From assembly GCF_029338315.1 (NCBI RefSeq), contig NZ_CP119794.1, positions 3,438,487 through 3,502,486 on the forward strand: DNA of 64,000 nucleotides, in the 5' to 3' direction. The position numbers and the translations under genes were made by a program. This stretch comes from Haloarcula regularis. GTDB lineage: Archaea > Halobacteriota > Halobacteria > Halobacteriales > Haloarculaceae. The notes beneath the pieces are model-generated. The model was not told where the DNA came from, did no database searches, and was given only the letters and a program-made list of their open reading frames with translations. This document shows positions 1-9,043 of the stretch, piece by piece (the stretch's first letter is position 1; the number at the start of each line of letters is the position of its first letter).

Positions 1-1237
1 CCGCGAAGTGGGCCTGGAAGCGTCCCTGTTCGTCGAGCCACGAGTCGATCTCCTCCTCGTCGACGACCTTCCCGCGGTCGATCTCGACCTCGTCCATGTC
101 GAATGTCTCGGGTGGGAACGTCTGCTCGGTGACCGCGAGCGCGAGGTCCGAGACGAGGAAGACCGGCGTCTGGTACTTCTCGGCGAGGTTGAACGCCTCG
201 ACGGTCTTCCAGAAACACTCCGAGATGGTCGTCGGCGCGACGACGAAGCGGGGAATCTCGCCGTGGCCGCCATAGAGAGTCATGTTCAGATCGCCCTGTT
301 CCTGCTTCGTCGGCATCCCCGTCGAGGGGCCCGAGCGCATCACGTCACAGATGACCAGCGGCGTCTCGCTGGTCGCGACGAGACCGAACGTCTCGGTCAT
401 CAGGTCGATGCCGGGACCGGAGGTTGCCGTCATCGAGCGGGCGCCGGCACGGGCCGCGCCCAGTGCCATGTTGATGGCCGCCAGCTCGTCTTCGGCCTGG
501 ACGACCTTGCCGCCGAACTGGTCGATGCGACCGGTCAGGTACTCCATGACGTCGGTCGCCGGCGTGATCGGGTACCCCGAGTAGAACTTACACCCAGCGG
601 CCAGCGCACCCATCCCGATGGCCTCGTCGCCGTTGAGCAGGACGTAGTCGGCGTCGGTCGTCTCCAGGTCGTAGTCGAAGTCGTGGTCGTACTCCTCGCG
701 GACGTACTCTTGGCCCTTGCGGGCGGCCGTCTTGTTGTTCTCGACGATGGCCTCGCCCTTGTCCCCGAAGCGCTTCTGGAGGCTCTCGTCTAAGTTCTCG
801 ATGGGGAAGTTCGTCACCTCGCAGGCCGCGCCCAGCGCGACGACGTTGAGCATGATGGCCCCGCCCGCGTCCTCGGCCAGTCGCTTGAGCGGCACCTCTA
901 GCGCGGTCGCGTCGCCGGGCACCTCGACGTCCTGCATCGTCGAGCGCTCGCCGTCGTAGATGATGACCGAGTCGTCGTGCAGTTCGTCCTCGTTCTCGTG
1001 GATGGTGCGCTCGGTCAGCGCGATGAGGATGTCGAGGCGGTCGACTACGCTCTCGACGCGGTCGACCGCCGTGCGGACCTTGTAGGCGGTGTAGCCGCCT
1101 CGAATCCGCGAGGCGAAGTCCTTCGACGTGAAGACGTGTCGACCGGCCCGGGAGAGTGCTTGCGCAAAAATCTTCCCCGTGGAGTCGATACCATCGCCGG
1201 CTTCCCCGCCGATGGCCCAGTTGAGGTCGTCTGGCAT
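1..1237 (-). CDS. korA: 2-oxoacid:ferredoxin oxidoreductase, alpha subunit (3' end outside window)
   Basis: Alpha (fused gamma-alpha) subunit of the CoA-dependent 2-oxoacid:ferredoxin oxidoreductase, which decarboxylates 2-oxoglutarate (or pyruvate) to the acyl-CoA while reducing ferredoxin; haloarchaea use it instead of a dehydrogenase complex. The frame is open from an ATG at 1237 to the window edge, giving about 412 residues. It starts MPDDLNWAIGGEAGDGI, the gamma-domain nucleotide/CoA region, then has SRIRGGYTAYKVR, and about residue 200 enters the alpha domain with GYPITPATDVMEYL and ATSGPGIDLMTE, the motifs of the pyrimidine-binding half of the thiamine site. The thiamine-binding beta subunit would be expected just downstream, beyond position 1. 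KorA is preferred over PorA from overall resemblance to haloarchaeal KorA; substrate assignment is an inference. Confidence 0.88.
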   Translation of the reverse strand, partial: MPDDLNWAIGGEAGDGIDSTGKIFAQALSRAGRHVFTSKDFASRIRGGYTAYKVRTAVDRVESVVDRLDILIALTERTIHENEDELHDDSVIIYDGERSTMQDVEVPGDATALEVPLKRLAEDAGGAIMLNVVALGAACEVTNFPIENLDESLQKRFGDKGEAIVENNKTAARKGQEYVREEYDHDFDYDLETTDADYVLLNGDEAIGMGALAAGCKFYSGYPITPATDVMEYLTGRIDQFGGKVVQAEDELAAINMALGAARAGARSMTATSGPGIDLMTETFGLVATSETPLVICDVMRSGPSTGMPTKQEQGDLNMTLYGGHGEIPRFVVAPTTISECFWKTVEAFNLAEKYQTPVFLVSDLALAVTEQTFPPETFDMDEVEIDRGKVVDEEEIDSWLDEQGRFQAHFA

Positions 1238-1379
1238 ACTATCTCACGGGTAGCCTGCGGGGTGGGAAAAGGCTTCTGTATGTGCCCGCCCGCGCGTGGA
1301 CTCGGATGTGAAACAATTTCTCCGACAGCCGGCAGAATCGACCGAAACCCCCTTGGTCGGCCCCGGCCACCACCCCGGC

Positions 1380-2015
1380 ATGGACGAACGTTCACTCACG
1401 GTCGCCGCCGTCCGGTCCGTCGGCCCCGACAGCGTCGCCATCGACATCGAGACGCCGCCCGAGTTCGAGGCCCAGCCGGGCCAGTTCGTCAAGCTCACCC
1501 TCGCCGTCGACGGCGAGGACCACGCCCGGTTCTACACCATCTCCTCGCCGGACGTCGAGGGCGAGTTCGAGATCACCGTCGGCATCGACCCGGAGGGGGA
1601 GGTCGCGCCCCACCTGGCCGACCTCCAGGCCGGCGACGAGGTCCGCATCGAGGGCCCCTTCGGCTCGGACTACTACGAGGGCGAGGCCCGGGCCGTGATT
1701 CTCGCCGGCGGGCCAGGCGTCGGGCCGGCCGTCGGCATCGCCGAGCGCGCCCTGCAGGACGGCAACGAGGCCGCCGTCGTCTACCGCGACAGCGACCCCA
1801 TCCACGTCGAGCGCCTCGAGGCGCTCTCGGACGCGGGCGCCGAGGTCCACGTGCTGGCGGCCGACGAGGACCTGACCGACGCCGTCGCGGCGGCCGTCGC
1901 CGACGGCGGGCAGGTCTTCGTCTACGGCTTCGCTGCCTTCCTCGACGCGGCCACGGCAGCCATGGAGGCCGCCGGCGTGGACACTGAAGCCATCAAGGTC
2001 GAGAACTTCGGCTAG
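1380..2015 (+). CDS. FAD/NAD(P)-binding ferredoxin-reductase-like oxidoreductase
   Basis: Predicted 211-residue flavoprotein of the ferredoxin-NADP reductase superfamily. The N-terminal half is a FAD-binding beta barrel with the family motif RFYTISS (about residues 45-51); the C-terminal half is a nucleotide-binding fold with a GGPGVGPA loop (about 107-114). An earlier in-frame start at 1296 would add 28 residues, but the ATG at 1380 gives the normal FNR N-terminus (ERSLTVAAVRSV) and is chosen. No iron-sulfur motif is visible, so its electron partner is unknown. It converges on the next gene with a 4-base overlap: the shared CTAG at 2012-2015 supplies both stop codons. Confidence 0.82.
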   Translation: MDERSLTVAAVRSVGPDSVAIDIETPPEFEAQPGQFVKLTLAVDGEDHARFYTISSPDVEGEFEITVGIDPEGEVAPHLADLQAGDEVRIEGPFGSDYYEGEARAVILAGGPGVGPAVGIAERALQDGNEAAVVYRDSDPIHVERLEALSDAGAEVHVLAADEDLTDAVAAAVADGGQVFVYGFAAFLDAATAAMEAAGVDTEAIKVENFG

Positions 2016-2755
2016 TCGCCGTCCCCGTCGTCGACGAGGCTCGGATGCATCGTCGGTTCGCCCGGCATCGGTTCCTCGAAGTACCGCTGCATCACCTCGA
2101 GTGACTCCTGTTCGCGTCGCTCGCGCTCGGCCTCGTCGATTTCCTCACACCCCGGCGGCACCTCGCGCCCCCGGTCCGTGAAATAGCCCTCCGGGGCGGT
2201 CCAATCGTGATAGAAGTCCACGTCCGAGTCCTCGACGAGCGTCAGGCCGACCTGCGCGCCGTGACCGGCGGCGACGATAGCCTGGTGGTGCTGTTCGGCC
2301 AGGCGGCCGGCCGCGTAGAGCCCGTCGACGGCCGTCCGGCCCTGCGCGTCGACGCCGATGAACTGCTTGGAGCCGCGGTCGACCACGTCGACGTCGAGGG
2401 CGTCGAGATAGGAGGGGTCGGCCCAGGAGGCGGCAACCACGTACGTCGACTCGAACGAGTCGTCCGCGGTCCGCACGGTAAATCCCGCCTCGGTCCGCTC
2501 GACGGACTCGACGGTCCCGTCGACGAACCAGACACCCGCACGCCGTGCCTGAGCGCGCAGCAGTTCGACGAGCAGCCGCGGGTTGACGCCCGCCGGGAAC
2601 CCCGGGTAGTTCTCTACGTGTGCGTTCCGACCGAGTATCGACTCGCCGGCGGAGACGATCCGCGTCGAGACGCCAGCCCGGGCGGTGAACATCGCCGCCG
2701 AGAGCCCGGCGACGCCGCCACCGACCACGATGACCGATGCAGGTTCGTCTGCCAT
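2012..2755 (-). CDS. FAD-dependent oxidoreductase, thioredoxin-reductase fold without disulfide motif
   Basis: A 247-residue flavoprotein. The N-terminus [15 protein letters not shown] (residues 9-23) is the FAD dinucleotide fold of thioredoxin reductases; about residues 139-160 have [19 protein letters not shown], the second FAD contact near the C-terminus of that family. The two FAD halves are nearly contiguous, so the NADPH-binding domain normally inserted between them is missing, and there is no CxxC redox motif. It is therefore not a thioredoxin reductase; reaction and partner are unknown. It is convergent with the FNR-type gene and divergent from the PAN gene. Confidence 0.75.
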   Translation of the reverse strand: MADEPASVIVVGGGVAGLSAAMFTARAGVSTRIVSAGESILGRNAHVENYPGFPAGVNPRLLVELLRAQARRAGVWFVDGTVESVERTEAGFTVRTADDSFESTYVVAASWADPSYLDALDVDVVDRGSKQFIGVDAQGRTAVDGLYAAGRLAEQHHQAIVAAGHGAQVGLTLVEDSDVDFYHDWTAPEGYFTDRGREVPPGCEEIDEAERERREQESLEVMQRYFEEPMPGEPTMHPSLVDDGDGD

Positions 2756-2900
2756 ACCTCCCGGTAGCGAGTCGGATGACAGAAGCCTGCCGGTTTCGGG
2801 CCACGTAGGACACTTGCGTGGGTCCTGGCGTACGACCGCGGGCCGCTCGAACTGGCACTACCCGAAGCCTCATAACGGTTCATCTACTAAGAGGGGTGTA

Positions 2901-4115
2901 ATGACCGACACCGTCGATGAGGTGGACTTACCATACGACGACGACGCCTCTCAGCAGAAAAAGATTGAGGCGCTGCAGGAGCGACTCGAGGTCTTAGAGT
3001 CGCAAAACGAGGACATGCGGGACAAGCTGCTCGACGCGAACGCCGAGAACAACAAGTACCAGCAGAAGCTCGAACGGCTGACCCACGAGAACAAGAAGCT
3101 CAAGCAGTCCCCGCTGTTCGTGGCGACGGTCCAGGAGGTCGGGGACGACGGTGTCATTATCAAGCAACACGGGAACAACCAGGAGGCGGTCACGGAGGTC
3201 ACCGACGAGATGCGCGAGCAACTCCAGCCCGACGACCGGGTCGCGGTCAACAACTCCCTGTCTATCGTCAAGCAACTCGACAGCGAGACGGACGTCCGGG
3301 CTCGCGTGATGCAGGTCGACCAGTCGCCGGACGTCACCTTCGCGGACATCGGCGGTATCGAGGACCAGATGGCAGAGGTCCGCGAGACCGTCGAGATGCC
3401 GCTGACGAGCCCGGAGATGTTCGAGGACGTGGGCATCGACCCGCCGAGCGGCGTCCTGCTCCACGGGCCGCCCGGCACGGGCAAGACGCTGCTGGCGAAG
3501 GCCGTCGCCAACGAGACGGACGCGACGTTCATCAAGATGGCCGGCTCGGAACTCGTCCACAAGTTCATCGGCGAGGGATCGAAGCTCGTCCGCGACCTGT
3601 TCGAACTCGCCCGCCAGGAAGAACCGGCGGTCGTCTTCATCGACGAGATCGACGCCATCGCCGCCAAGCGGACCGACTCGAAAACCTCCGGCGACGCCGA
3701 GGTCCAGCGCACGATGATGCAGCTGCTCTCGGAGATGGACGGCTTCGACGACCGCGGCGAGATCCGCCTCATCGCGGCCACCAACCGCTTTGACATGCTC
3801 GACCGCGCCATCCTGCGCCCGGGCCGGTTCGACCGCCTCATCGAGGTGCCGAAACCGGACGCCGAGGGGCGCACGCAGATCTTCCAGATCCACACCCGCA
3901 AGATGAACGTCGCCGACGACGTCTCCTTCGAGGCGCTGGCCGAGGAAGTCGAGAACGCGTCGGGCGCCGACGTGAAGGCCATCTGCACCGAGGCCGGGAT
4001 GTTCGCCATCCGCGACGACCGGACCGAGGTCACGATGGACGACTTCCGGGACGCCTGGGAGAAGATACAACAGGAGGAAGCCGAGGACGAGGACGTCTCC
4101 CGGACCTTCGCCTGA
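2901..4115 (+). CDS. pan: Proteasome-activating nucleotidase (AAA+ unfoldase)
   Basis: Regulatory ATPase that unfolds and feeds substrates into the archaeal 20S proteasome; cytosolic hexamer. The 404-residue product has an N-terminal coiled coil (about 17-70), an OB domain (about 71-130) and an AAA+ domain with Walker A GPPGTGKT (189-196), Walker B VVFIDEID (244-251) and the arginine-finger region [11 protein letters not shown]. The start at 2901 is preceded by a GAGGGG-type ribosome binding site 4-9 nt upstream and gives the usual PAN N-terminus; the longer upstream frame is not needed. The C-terminus is RTFA, so the penultimate residue of the HbYX gate-opening motif is Phe, not Tyr. Haloarchaea often carry two PAN paralogues; which one this is cannot be decided. 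Confidence 0.96.
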   Translation: MTDTVDEVDLPYDDDASQQKKIEALQERLEVLESQNEDMRDKLLDANAENNKYQQKLERLTHENKKLKQSPLFVATVQEVGDDGVIIKQHGNNQEAVTEVTDEMREQLQPDDRVAVNNSLSIVKQLDSETDVRARVMQVDQSPDVTFADIGGIEDQMAEVRETVEMPLTSPEMFEDVGIDPPSGVLLHGPPGTGKTLLAKAVANETDATFIKMAGSELVHKFIGEGSKLVRDLFELARQEEPAVVFIDEIDAIAAKRTDSKTSGDAEVQRTMMQLLSEMDGFDDRGEIRLIAATNRFDMLDRAILRPGRFDRLIEVPKPDAEGRTQIFQIHTRKMNVADDVSFEALAEEVENASGADVKAICTEAGMFAIRDDRTEVTMDDFRDAWEKIQQEEAEDEDVSRTFA

Positions 4116-4175
4116 CCCCCGTTTTCCCCGATTCGTTCCAGAACACAGAAACCCGTCCGTTCCTGAGGGGTATCC

Positions 4176-4807
4176 ATGGCCGTCGCAGAGAAACTCCAGT
4201 CGCGCGTGCGCGCCTCCCCGCGGCGCGTCACCGCTCTCATCTCGCTCGTCGGATACGCGCTGGTATTTGCCACGTTCGGCGGCGTATTGCCCTTCCCGAG
4301 CATCAGCGACCGGACCGTCATCCTCCTGAGCGACGCCATCGCCGTCGTCAACGCGAGCGCGCTGACGGCTATCGTCGCCGGAGTGTATTTCATCAAGACG
4401 GACCAGATCCGCAGACACCGGGCCGCGATGCTGACGGCGTTCGTCCTCATCATCGCCTTCCTCGTGATGTACCTGCTGAAGGTCGGCGGGGCTTCGAGAA
4501 GGAGATCCTCGCCGAGGGCGTCGTCTGGACGGCCTACATCGTGATGCTGGCCGTCCACGTCATCCTGTCTGCCATCTCGGTCCCCGTGGTCGTTCACGCC
4601 GTCGTGCTCGGACTCACGCACTCGGTGCCGGAGCTGCGCGAGTCCGCCCACGCTCGCGTCGGCCGCATCGCCGTCGCCGCCTGGGGGCTGAGTCTCTTCC
4701 TCGGCCTCGTGACCTACGTCATGCTCAACCACATCTACGGGTGGGTGCCACGGGGCGGCGAGGCGGCGCTCCTGCTCGCGGTCGTCGGCCCGTCGATTCG
4801 TCGCTGA
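4176..4807 (+). pseudogene. DUF420 membrane protein, broken by a frameshift
   Basis: A polytopic membrane protein of the DUF420 family, often found beside heme-copper oxidase assembly genes; molecular role unknown. Residues 1-104 (through FLVMYLLKVGG) read in one frame; the rest (FEKEILAEGVVWTAYIVML to the stop at 4807) reads in another. The shift falls at the G run 4488-4491, where one extra G would restore a 210-residue protein with five or so membrane segments and the family's H-containing helices (HVILSAISVPVVVHAVVLG). The total length of 632 bases equals 633 minus one. A sequencing error is more likely than real decay, because several neighbours have the same type of defect. Confidence 0.8.
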
Positions 4808-4826
4808 GTGCGGTCGCCGCCCGCGG

Positions 4827-5567
4827 TCAGTCCGTCCGGGGGAGCAGTCGCGCGCCGACGGCGACGAAGACGACGGCACACCCCGCGAGGACGGCGAGCG
4901 GGACCAGCGCGTCGCCGGTCCCCGTGGTGACTGCGCGCACGCCCCGCGAGAAGTAGGTCAGCGGCGAGAGCCACGTCGGGAGCCAGGCCGGCAGCAGCGT
5001 CGGCGGGACGAACGTCTCGGAGAGGAAGAGCAACGGGAGCGCGATGCCGTTGCTCGCCGAGATGACGCCGTCCTGCGAGCTCGCGAGGCTCCCCAGCATC
5101 GCGCCGACGCCACAGAACAGCGCGACGCCGAGGACGACAAACGGGACCAGCAGCGGCGAGGGCTGGATGGTCGCGCCGGTCAGGACGACCATCAGTCCCA
5201 GGATTAGCAGGCCGGCCAGGCCGATGACGACGACGTTGACCAGTGTCTGTGCGAGCAGCCACTCCGGCCGGGTCAGCGGCGTCGTCGCCAGCTTCTCGAA
5301 CCGGTTGCCGTCGCGGTGGCGCGCCACCTCGCTGCCGACCCGCGAGAGCGGCGTAAAGAGGACGACGACGGCCAGGTAACCGGGGACGTAGTAGGCCGGC
5401 GGTTCCGTGAACAGGCCGCCGCCGCCGGGGCGCGTCTGGACGAGGACGCCGAAGATGACGACGATGATGACCGGGAAGAAGAACGTGAAGAAGACCGCCG
5501 TCCGGCGGCGGAGGAAGGCCAGCGTCGCGGCTCGCGTCTCGGCCCGCAGGCGACCGGTCCGACTCAC
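4827..5567 (-). CDS. ABC-2 type transporter permease
   Basis: Integral membrane subunit of a two-gene ABC exporter. The 246-residue product has a first membrane segment FFTFFFPVIIVVIFGVLV near residue 25, then about five more, in the ABC-2 layout of drug- or cofactor-export systems. It starts at the GTG at 5567, which overlaps the stop codon of the upstream ATPase gene (GTGA, 5567-5564), so the two are translationally coupled. It lies in the cluster with heme O synthase and cytochrome oxidase subunit II, so a role in respiratory-chain assembly (cofactor or metal movement) is a reasonable but unproven guess. Confidence 0.85.
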   Translation of the reverse strand: MSRTGRLRAETRAATLAFLRRRTAVFFTFFFPVIIVVIFGVLVQTRPGGGGLFTEPPAYYVPGYLAVVVLFTPLSRVGSEVARHRDGNRFEKLATTPLTRPEWLLAQTLVNVVVIGLAGLLILGLMVVLTGATIQPSPLLVPFVVLGVALFCGVGAMLGSLASSQDGVISASNGIALPLLFLSETFVPPTLLPAWLPTWLSPLTYFSRGVRAVTTGTGDALVPLAVLAGCAVVFVAVGARLLPRTD

Positions 5568-6503
5568 GCGAGACCACCTGCCGGCAGCTCGTCCTGGTGT
5601 GGTTCGCCGCGCTGGCCGACCGCCGTGCCCGTCAGCTCGAGGTAGACGTCCTCGAGGTCGGGCTGTCGCCAGGTGAGGCTGTCGTAGGCGACTCCCGCGT
5701 CCTCGAGCGCGTCGACGACGCCGGCGATGGCCTCCGGGCGGACGCCGGCGACCAGCAGGCTGCCGTTCCGGAGGGACATCTCGGCGGGGTAGTCGATTCG
5801 CTCGGGCGTCGCCTCGTCGAATGTCCCCTCGACGACGAGCAGGCTGGTGCCGCCGTGCTCGGCGACGAGTGCGTCGGGGTCGTCGAGCGCGACGAGTCGG
5901 CCGTCGGCGAGCAGGCCCACCCGGTCGGCCAAGCGATGTGCCTCCTCCATGTAGTGGGTCGTGACGACGATGGTCACGCCCCGGTCGGCCAGCCCCTCGA
6001 GGAGGTCCCACAGCGCCCGGCGGCCCGCCGGGTCGATGCCCGTGGTGGGTTCGTCGAGCACGAGCAGGTCCGGGTCGTTGATGAGTGCGGTGGCCACGCA
6101 GACGCGGCGCTGCTGGCCGCCAGAGAGGTTCTCGTAGGCAGTCCCGGCGCTGCCTGCCAGGCCGACGTCGGCCAGCACGTCGTCGACGGAAAGCGTCTCG
6201 TCGTAGAGGCCGGCGTAGTACGTGACCAGTTCCCGCGCCGTGAGCCGCTCGGCCGGCGTGAACGACTGGGGCAACAGGCCGATCCGGTCGCGGTCGACTG
6301 CCGTCGGGCGTGCCGAACAGCTCGACGTCGCCTTCGGCGTCAGTCGTCCCCGTCAGCGCCCGGACTAGCGTCGTCTTCCCGGCGCCGTTGGGGCCGACCA
6401 GCGCGAGCACCTCGCCCGCGTGGGCCGACAGCGACACGCCGTCGAGTGCCACCGTCTCGCCGTACTCGCGGCGGACGTCGGTGGCGACCAGTACCTCGTC
6501 CAT
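5564..6503 (-). pseudogene. ABC transporter ATP-binding protein, frameshifted near the N-terminus
   Basis: ATPase partner of the downstream ABC-2 permease. The first 65 or so residues, with Walker A GPNGAGKTT (about 37-45), read in the frame starting at ATG 6503. From about 6300 the protein continues in another frame with AVDRDRIGLLPQSF, the signature LSGGQQRR, Walker B LLVLDEPTTGIDP and the H-loop TTHYMEEAHRLADR. The gene length of 940 bases is one more than a multiple of three, so one surplus base (or two lost) near 6298-6303 would restore a 312-residue protein. Without correction, the N-terminal frame runs on into the permease and gives a false 558-residue fusion. Confidence 0.82.
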
Positions 6504-6545
6504 GGTGAGGCGTCCGTTCCCGCCGCCGAAAGCCGTTCCGTTCTC

Positions 6546-6776
6546 CTACAGGCGGGTCCGGACCTCGCGGACGATGTCGTCGACGTCGTAGTCGTCCTCA
6601 CTCTTCTCGTAGACTGTCTTGCCGTCCACGGCGACCCGGAACACGCCGTGGTCGCCGGTGACCAGGCTGACGCGGTCGAGGTCCCGTTCCAGCCCGTTCA
6701 GTATCGCCCGCTGGACGTCTAGCGCTCGCTCCCGGAACCCACAGGGCACGCAGTACTCGATGGTGACGTCGCTCAT
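6546..6776 (-). CDS. Rdx family (SelW/SelT/SelH-like) thioredoxin-fold protein
   Basis: A 76-residue protein starting at ATG 6776. It opens MSDVTIEYCVPCGFRERA, the beta-strand plus CxxC of the Rdx/SelW fold, and ends with the family's EVRTRL-type helix. Rdx proteins are small thiol-redox proteins; the CVPC motif uses cysteine where animal SelW has selenocysteine. The position between an ABC exporter and heme/oxidase genes suggests thiol chemistry linked to cofactor or copper insertion, an inference. The start at 7001 would run through the next gene and is rejected. Confidence 0.85.
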   Translation of the reverse strand: MSDVTIEYCVPCGFRERALDVQRAILNGLERDLDRVSLVTGDHGVFRVAVDGKTVYEKSEDDYDVDDIVREVRTRL

Positions 6777-6811
6777 ATCCCCTCCTTCGGGGCCAGCGAC
6801 AAAGGTCTGTC

Positions 6812-7501
6812 CTACCGCCTCAGCCATCCGACGAGCGTCACGTCGAAGCGGTGGACGGCATAGAGGAGGCCGACCGAGACGAGGAAGACGGCCGTCGACG
6901 CGCCGTAGGACTGGTTCGTCGCGACGGCCGAGAGCGTCGCGCTCGCGCCCAGGACCCCGCCGACGACCGAGGCGACGATTGGCAGGACACAGCTCACACA
7001 CGAGAAGAGACCGAGGACACCGCCGGCGAGGCCGCCGCTGGCGTCGAGCACCGTGACGTAGACCAGGTACGACAGGGTGAGGTAGCCCAGGACCTTCCAG
7101 GGCGTCAGCACGACGGCCAGCGGCGATCCGCTGTAGACGACGGTCGGCGAGAACCCGGGTGGGGCCGCGAGCACGAACCGGAGGCCGGTGCCCTGGCCAC
7201 CGAGGCCGGCGACGCCGCCGATCCAGGCCAGCAGGAGGCCGTACCCGACGGCCACGGCCAGGCCGACGAGCTGCCGGCGCCGCGGTGCCGGTGCGGGACG
7301 GACCCGCCAGAACACCAGCCCGGCCACGTTGAGCCAGACGAACGGGAAGGCGAGCAGGAACCAGTTTGTGGCTGGCTCCGGAACGAGCGTGAGATACACG
7401 AAGACGGCCAGCAGCTCGGCGTTCAGGACGGCGGCGACGACGAACAGCGACTGGCCGTCGGGGACGAACCTGCGCGGGTCGATTCTGGTGGTGGTGCTCA
7501 T
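6812..7501 (-). CDS. Polytopic membrane protein of the oxidase assembly cluster
   Basis: A 229-residue membrane protein with about six predicted hydrophobic helices (for example SLFVVAAVLNAELLAVFVYL near residue 19, and a helix pair around GVLGLFSCVSCVLPIVASVV). The CVSC pair in a membrane helix could bind metal or heme, but I do not recognise a characterised family. Its ATG at 7501 overlaps the stop of the heme O synthase gene (ATGA, 7501-7498), so it is translated from the same message. Context implies a role with cytochrome oxidase or heme A formation. Confidence 0.75.
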   Translation of the reverse strand: MSTTTRIDPRRFVPDGQSLFVVAAVLNAELLAVFVYLTLVPEPATNWFLLAFPFVWLNVAGLVFWRVRPAPAPRRRQLVGLAVAVGYGLLLAWIGGVAGLGGQGTGLRFVLAAPPGFSPTVVYSGSPLAVVLTPWKVLGYLTLSYLVYVTVLDASGGLAGGVLGLFSCVSCVLPIVASVVGGVLGASATLSAVATNQSYGASTAVFLVSVGLLYAVHRFDVTLVGWLRR

Positions 7502-8900
7502 AGGACGAGTGCGTCGACGACGACGGCCAGCAGCAGCGCCCCGAGGTACGCGTTCGAGGCGTGGAACGCCCGGAAGGCCGCCTGCTCGGTCTGCTCGCGG
7601 TGGAGGCGGACGACCGCCCACAGGAACACCGCGCCCAGCGCCGCCGAGGTCAGCGAGTACAGCGCGCCCAGCGACGTCAGCGCCGCCAGGACGCCCGAAG
7701 CCACCAGCGTCGCCCCGAGGTAGTAGACGATGTGTTTCCGGGTGACCGTCTCGCCGCGGACGACGGGCATCATCGGGAAGCCGCCGGCCTCGTAGTCGTC
7801 CTTGTAGGCCAGCGCGAGGTTGTAGAAGTGCGCGGGCGTCCACAGGAAGATGACCCCGGCGAGTACCAGGCCCGGTAGTCCGATGGCCCCCTCGACGGCG
7901 GCCCAGCCGATGAGCGCCGGGAGCGCCCCGGCGGCGCCGCCCAGGACCGTGTTCTGGACCGTGTTGGGCTTCAGCACCAGCGTGTAGATGACGCTGTAGA
8001 ACAGGATGGCCGCCAGCCCGAGGGCGGCCGCCAGTGGGTTGACCAGCCAGAACAGCGCGAGCGAGGCGACAGCCAGCGCGACGCCGAACGACATCGCGTT
8101 CCGGACGGGTATCTGGTGGGTCGCGATGGGCCGGTCGGAGGTCCGGTCCATCCGCTTGTCGACGTCACGCTCCAGCACGTGGTTGAACGTGCCCGACGAG
8201 CCGATGGCCAGGACCCCGCCGCCCAGGGTCAGGAGTACCGTCCTGAGCGACAGCTGCGGGCCGGCGGCCAGCGCCATTGCGGCGGCGGCGACCAGACACA
8301 GCAGCCACATCAGCCGCGGTTTGGTCAGCCGGACGTACGCAGACGCCGTGGCGAGGAGGCGTTCGCGCGCGGTCATCGACGCCGGCGGCGACGGGGTCGG
8401 TTCGTCGGCGCCCTCGGCGGGCATCGGGTCCGGCGAGGGGTTCCGTACGGGGTCCTCGTCGTCGCTGCCCGTCTCGGCCTCCAGATGCCAGGCCAGCGCC
8501 AGGACGAACGCGGTGAAGATACCCATCCCGACGGCGAGGTGTGCGCCGGGGAGCTGGCCGGCGGCCCCGACGTGGCGACGAACGCACCGAGGGCCACCTG
8601 GACGGGGTAGAGGCCGAGCGCGAGCACCAGCGCGGCTTTCACCCGTGGCCGGGTCGCCGTCCTGAGGCCGGCCACTACTGTCGCGAGCGCGAGTACGCCC
8701 ACGACGGCCGCCGTCAGTCGGTGGCCGCGGGCGATGAGCAGCGCCGGGTCGCTCAGGCTCACGGGGCCTCGACACAGCGGCCAGGTCGTACAGGCGGTCA
8801 CGGCGTCGGTGACCGCGCTCGTTGCGCCGGCGATGACCAGGAGGTAGACACCGACAGCGGTGGCCGCCAGCAGTCCGGAGAACCGCCGGGTCTCTGCCAT
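7498..8900 (-). pseudogene. ctaB: Heme A synthase-like / heme O synthase (protoheme farnesyltransferase) fusion, frameshifted
   Basis: Membrane enzyme that attaches farnesyl to protoheme IX for heme-copper oxidases. The N-terminal part from ATG 8900 (MAETRRFSGLLAATAVGVYL) is a CtaA/Cox15-like four-helix domain with TACTTWPLCRGP and RGHRLTAAVVG. After a linker rich in D, E and P, the C-terminal 285 residues are a UbiA-type prenyltransferase with the two Asp motifs NHVLERDVDKRMDRT and YKDDYEAGGFPMMP. The parts read in different frames, switching at the C run 8565-8568, where one extra base restores 467 residues (1403 is one short of 1404). The domain fusion is common to haloarchaea; the frameshift is probably an error. 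Confidence 0.87.
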
Positions 8901-9012
8901 TAGTCGTTTCTTCGGTGCGGTGCACTTAGACCCCGCGCTTTTTCTCGTGTGCCTGGAACGCGGGCGCCCGGGAAATGTCGGGGACCGGACGCCCACAGCT
9001 GGAAGACAGCAG

Positions 9013-9020
9013 TTATTTAT
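9013..9020 (+). promoter_or_regulatory. TATA box of the cytochrome oxidase subunit II gene
   Basis: TTATTTAT centred 27 nt before the ATG at 9044, in the divergent gap between the heme synthase and CoxB genes. The spacing implies a leaderless or nearly leaderless CoxB mRNA. Confidence 0.6.
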
Positions 9021-9043
9021 CTCCCAAATCCTAACCCGCGGAT

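Noticed and set aside
1296..1379. Earlier start for the ferredoxin-reductase-like gene
   Set aside because: The added 28 residues do not resemble the family; the ATG at 1380 gives a normal N-terminus.
4827..6503. A 558-codon ABC fusion
   Set aside because: The middle part has no known domain. The true ATPase continues in another frame with all ABC motifs; the fusion is a frameshift artefact.
4484..8570. Programmed frameshifting as an explanation for the broken genes
   Set aside because: The sites have no shared slippery sequence or shift direction, and they affect unrelated genes, which fits random indels.
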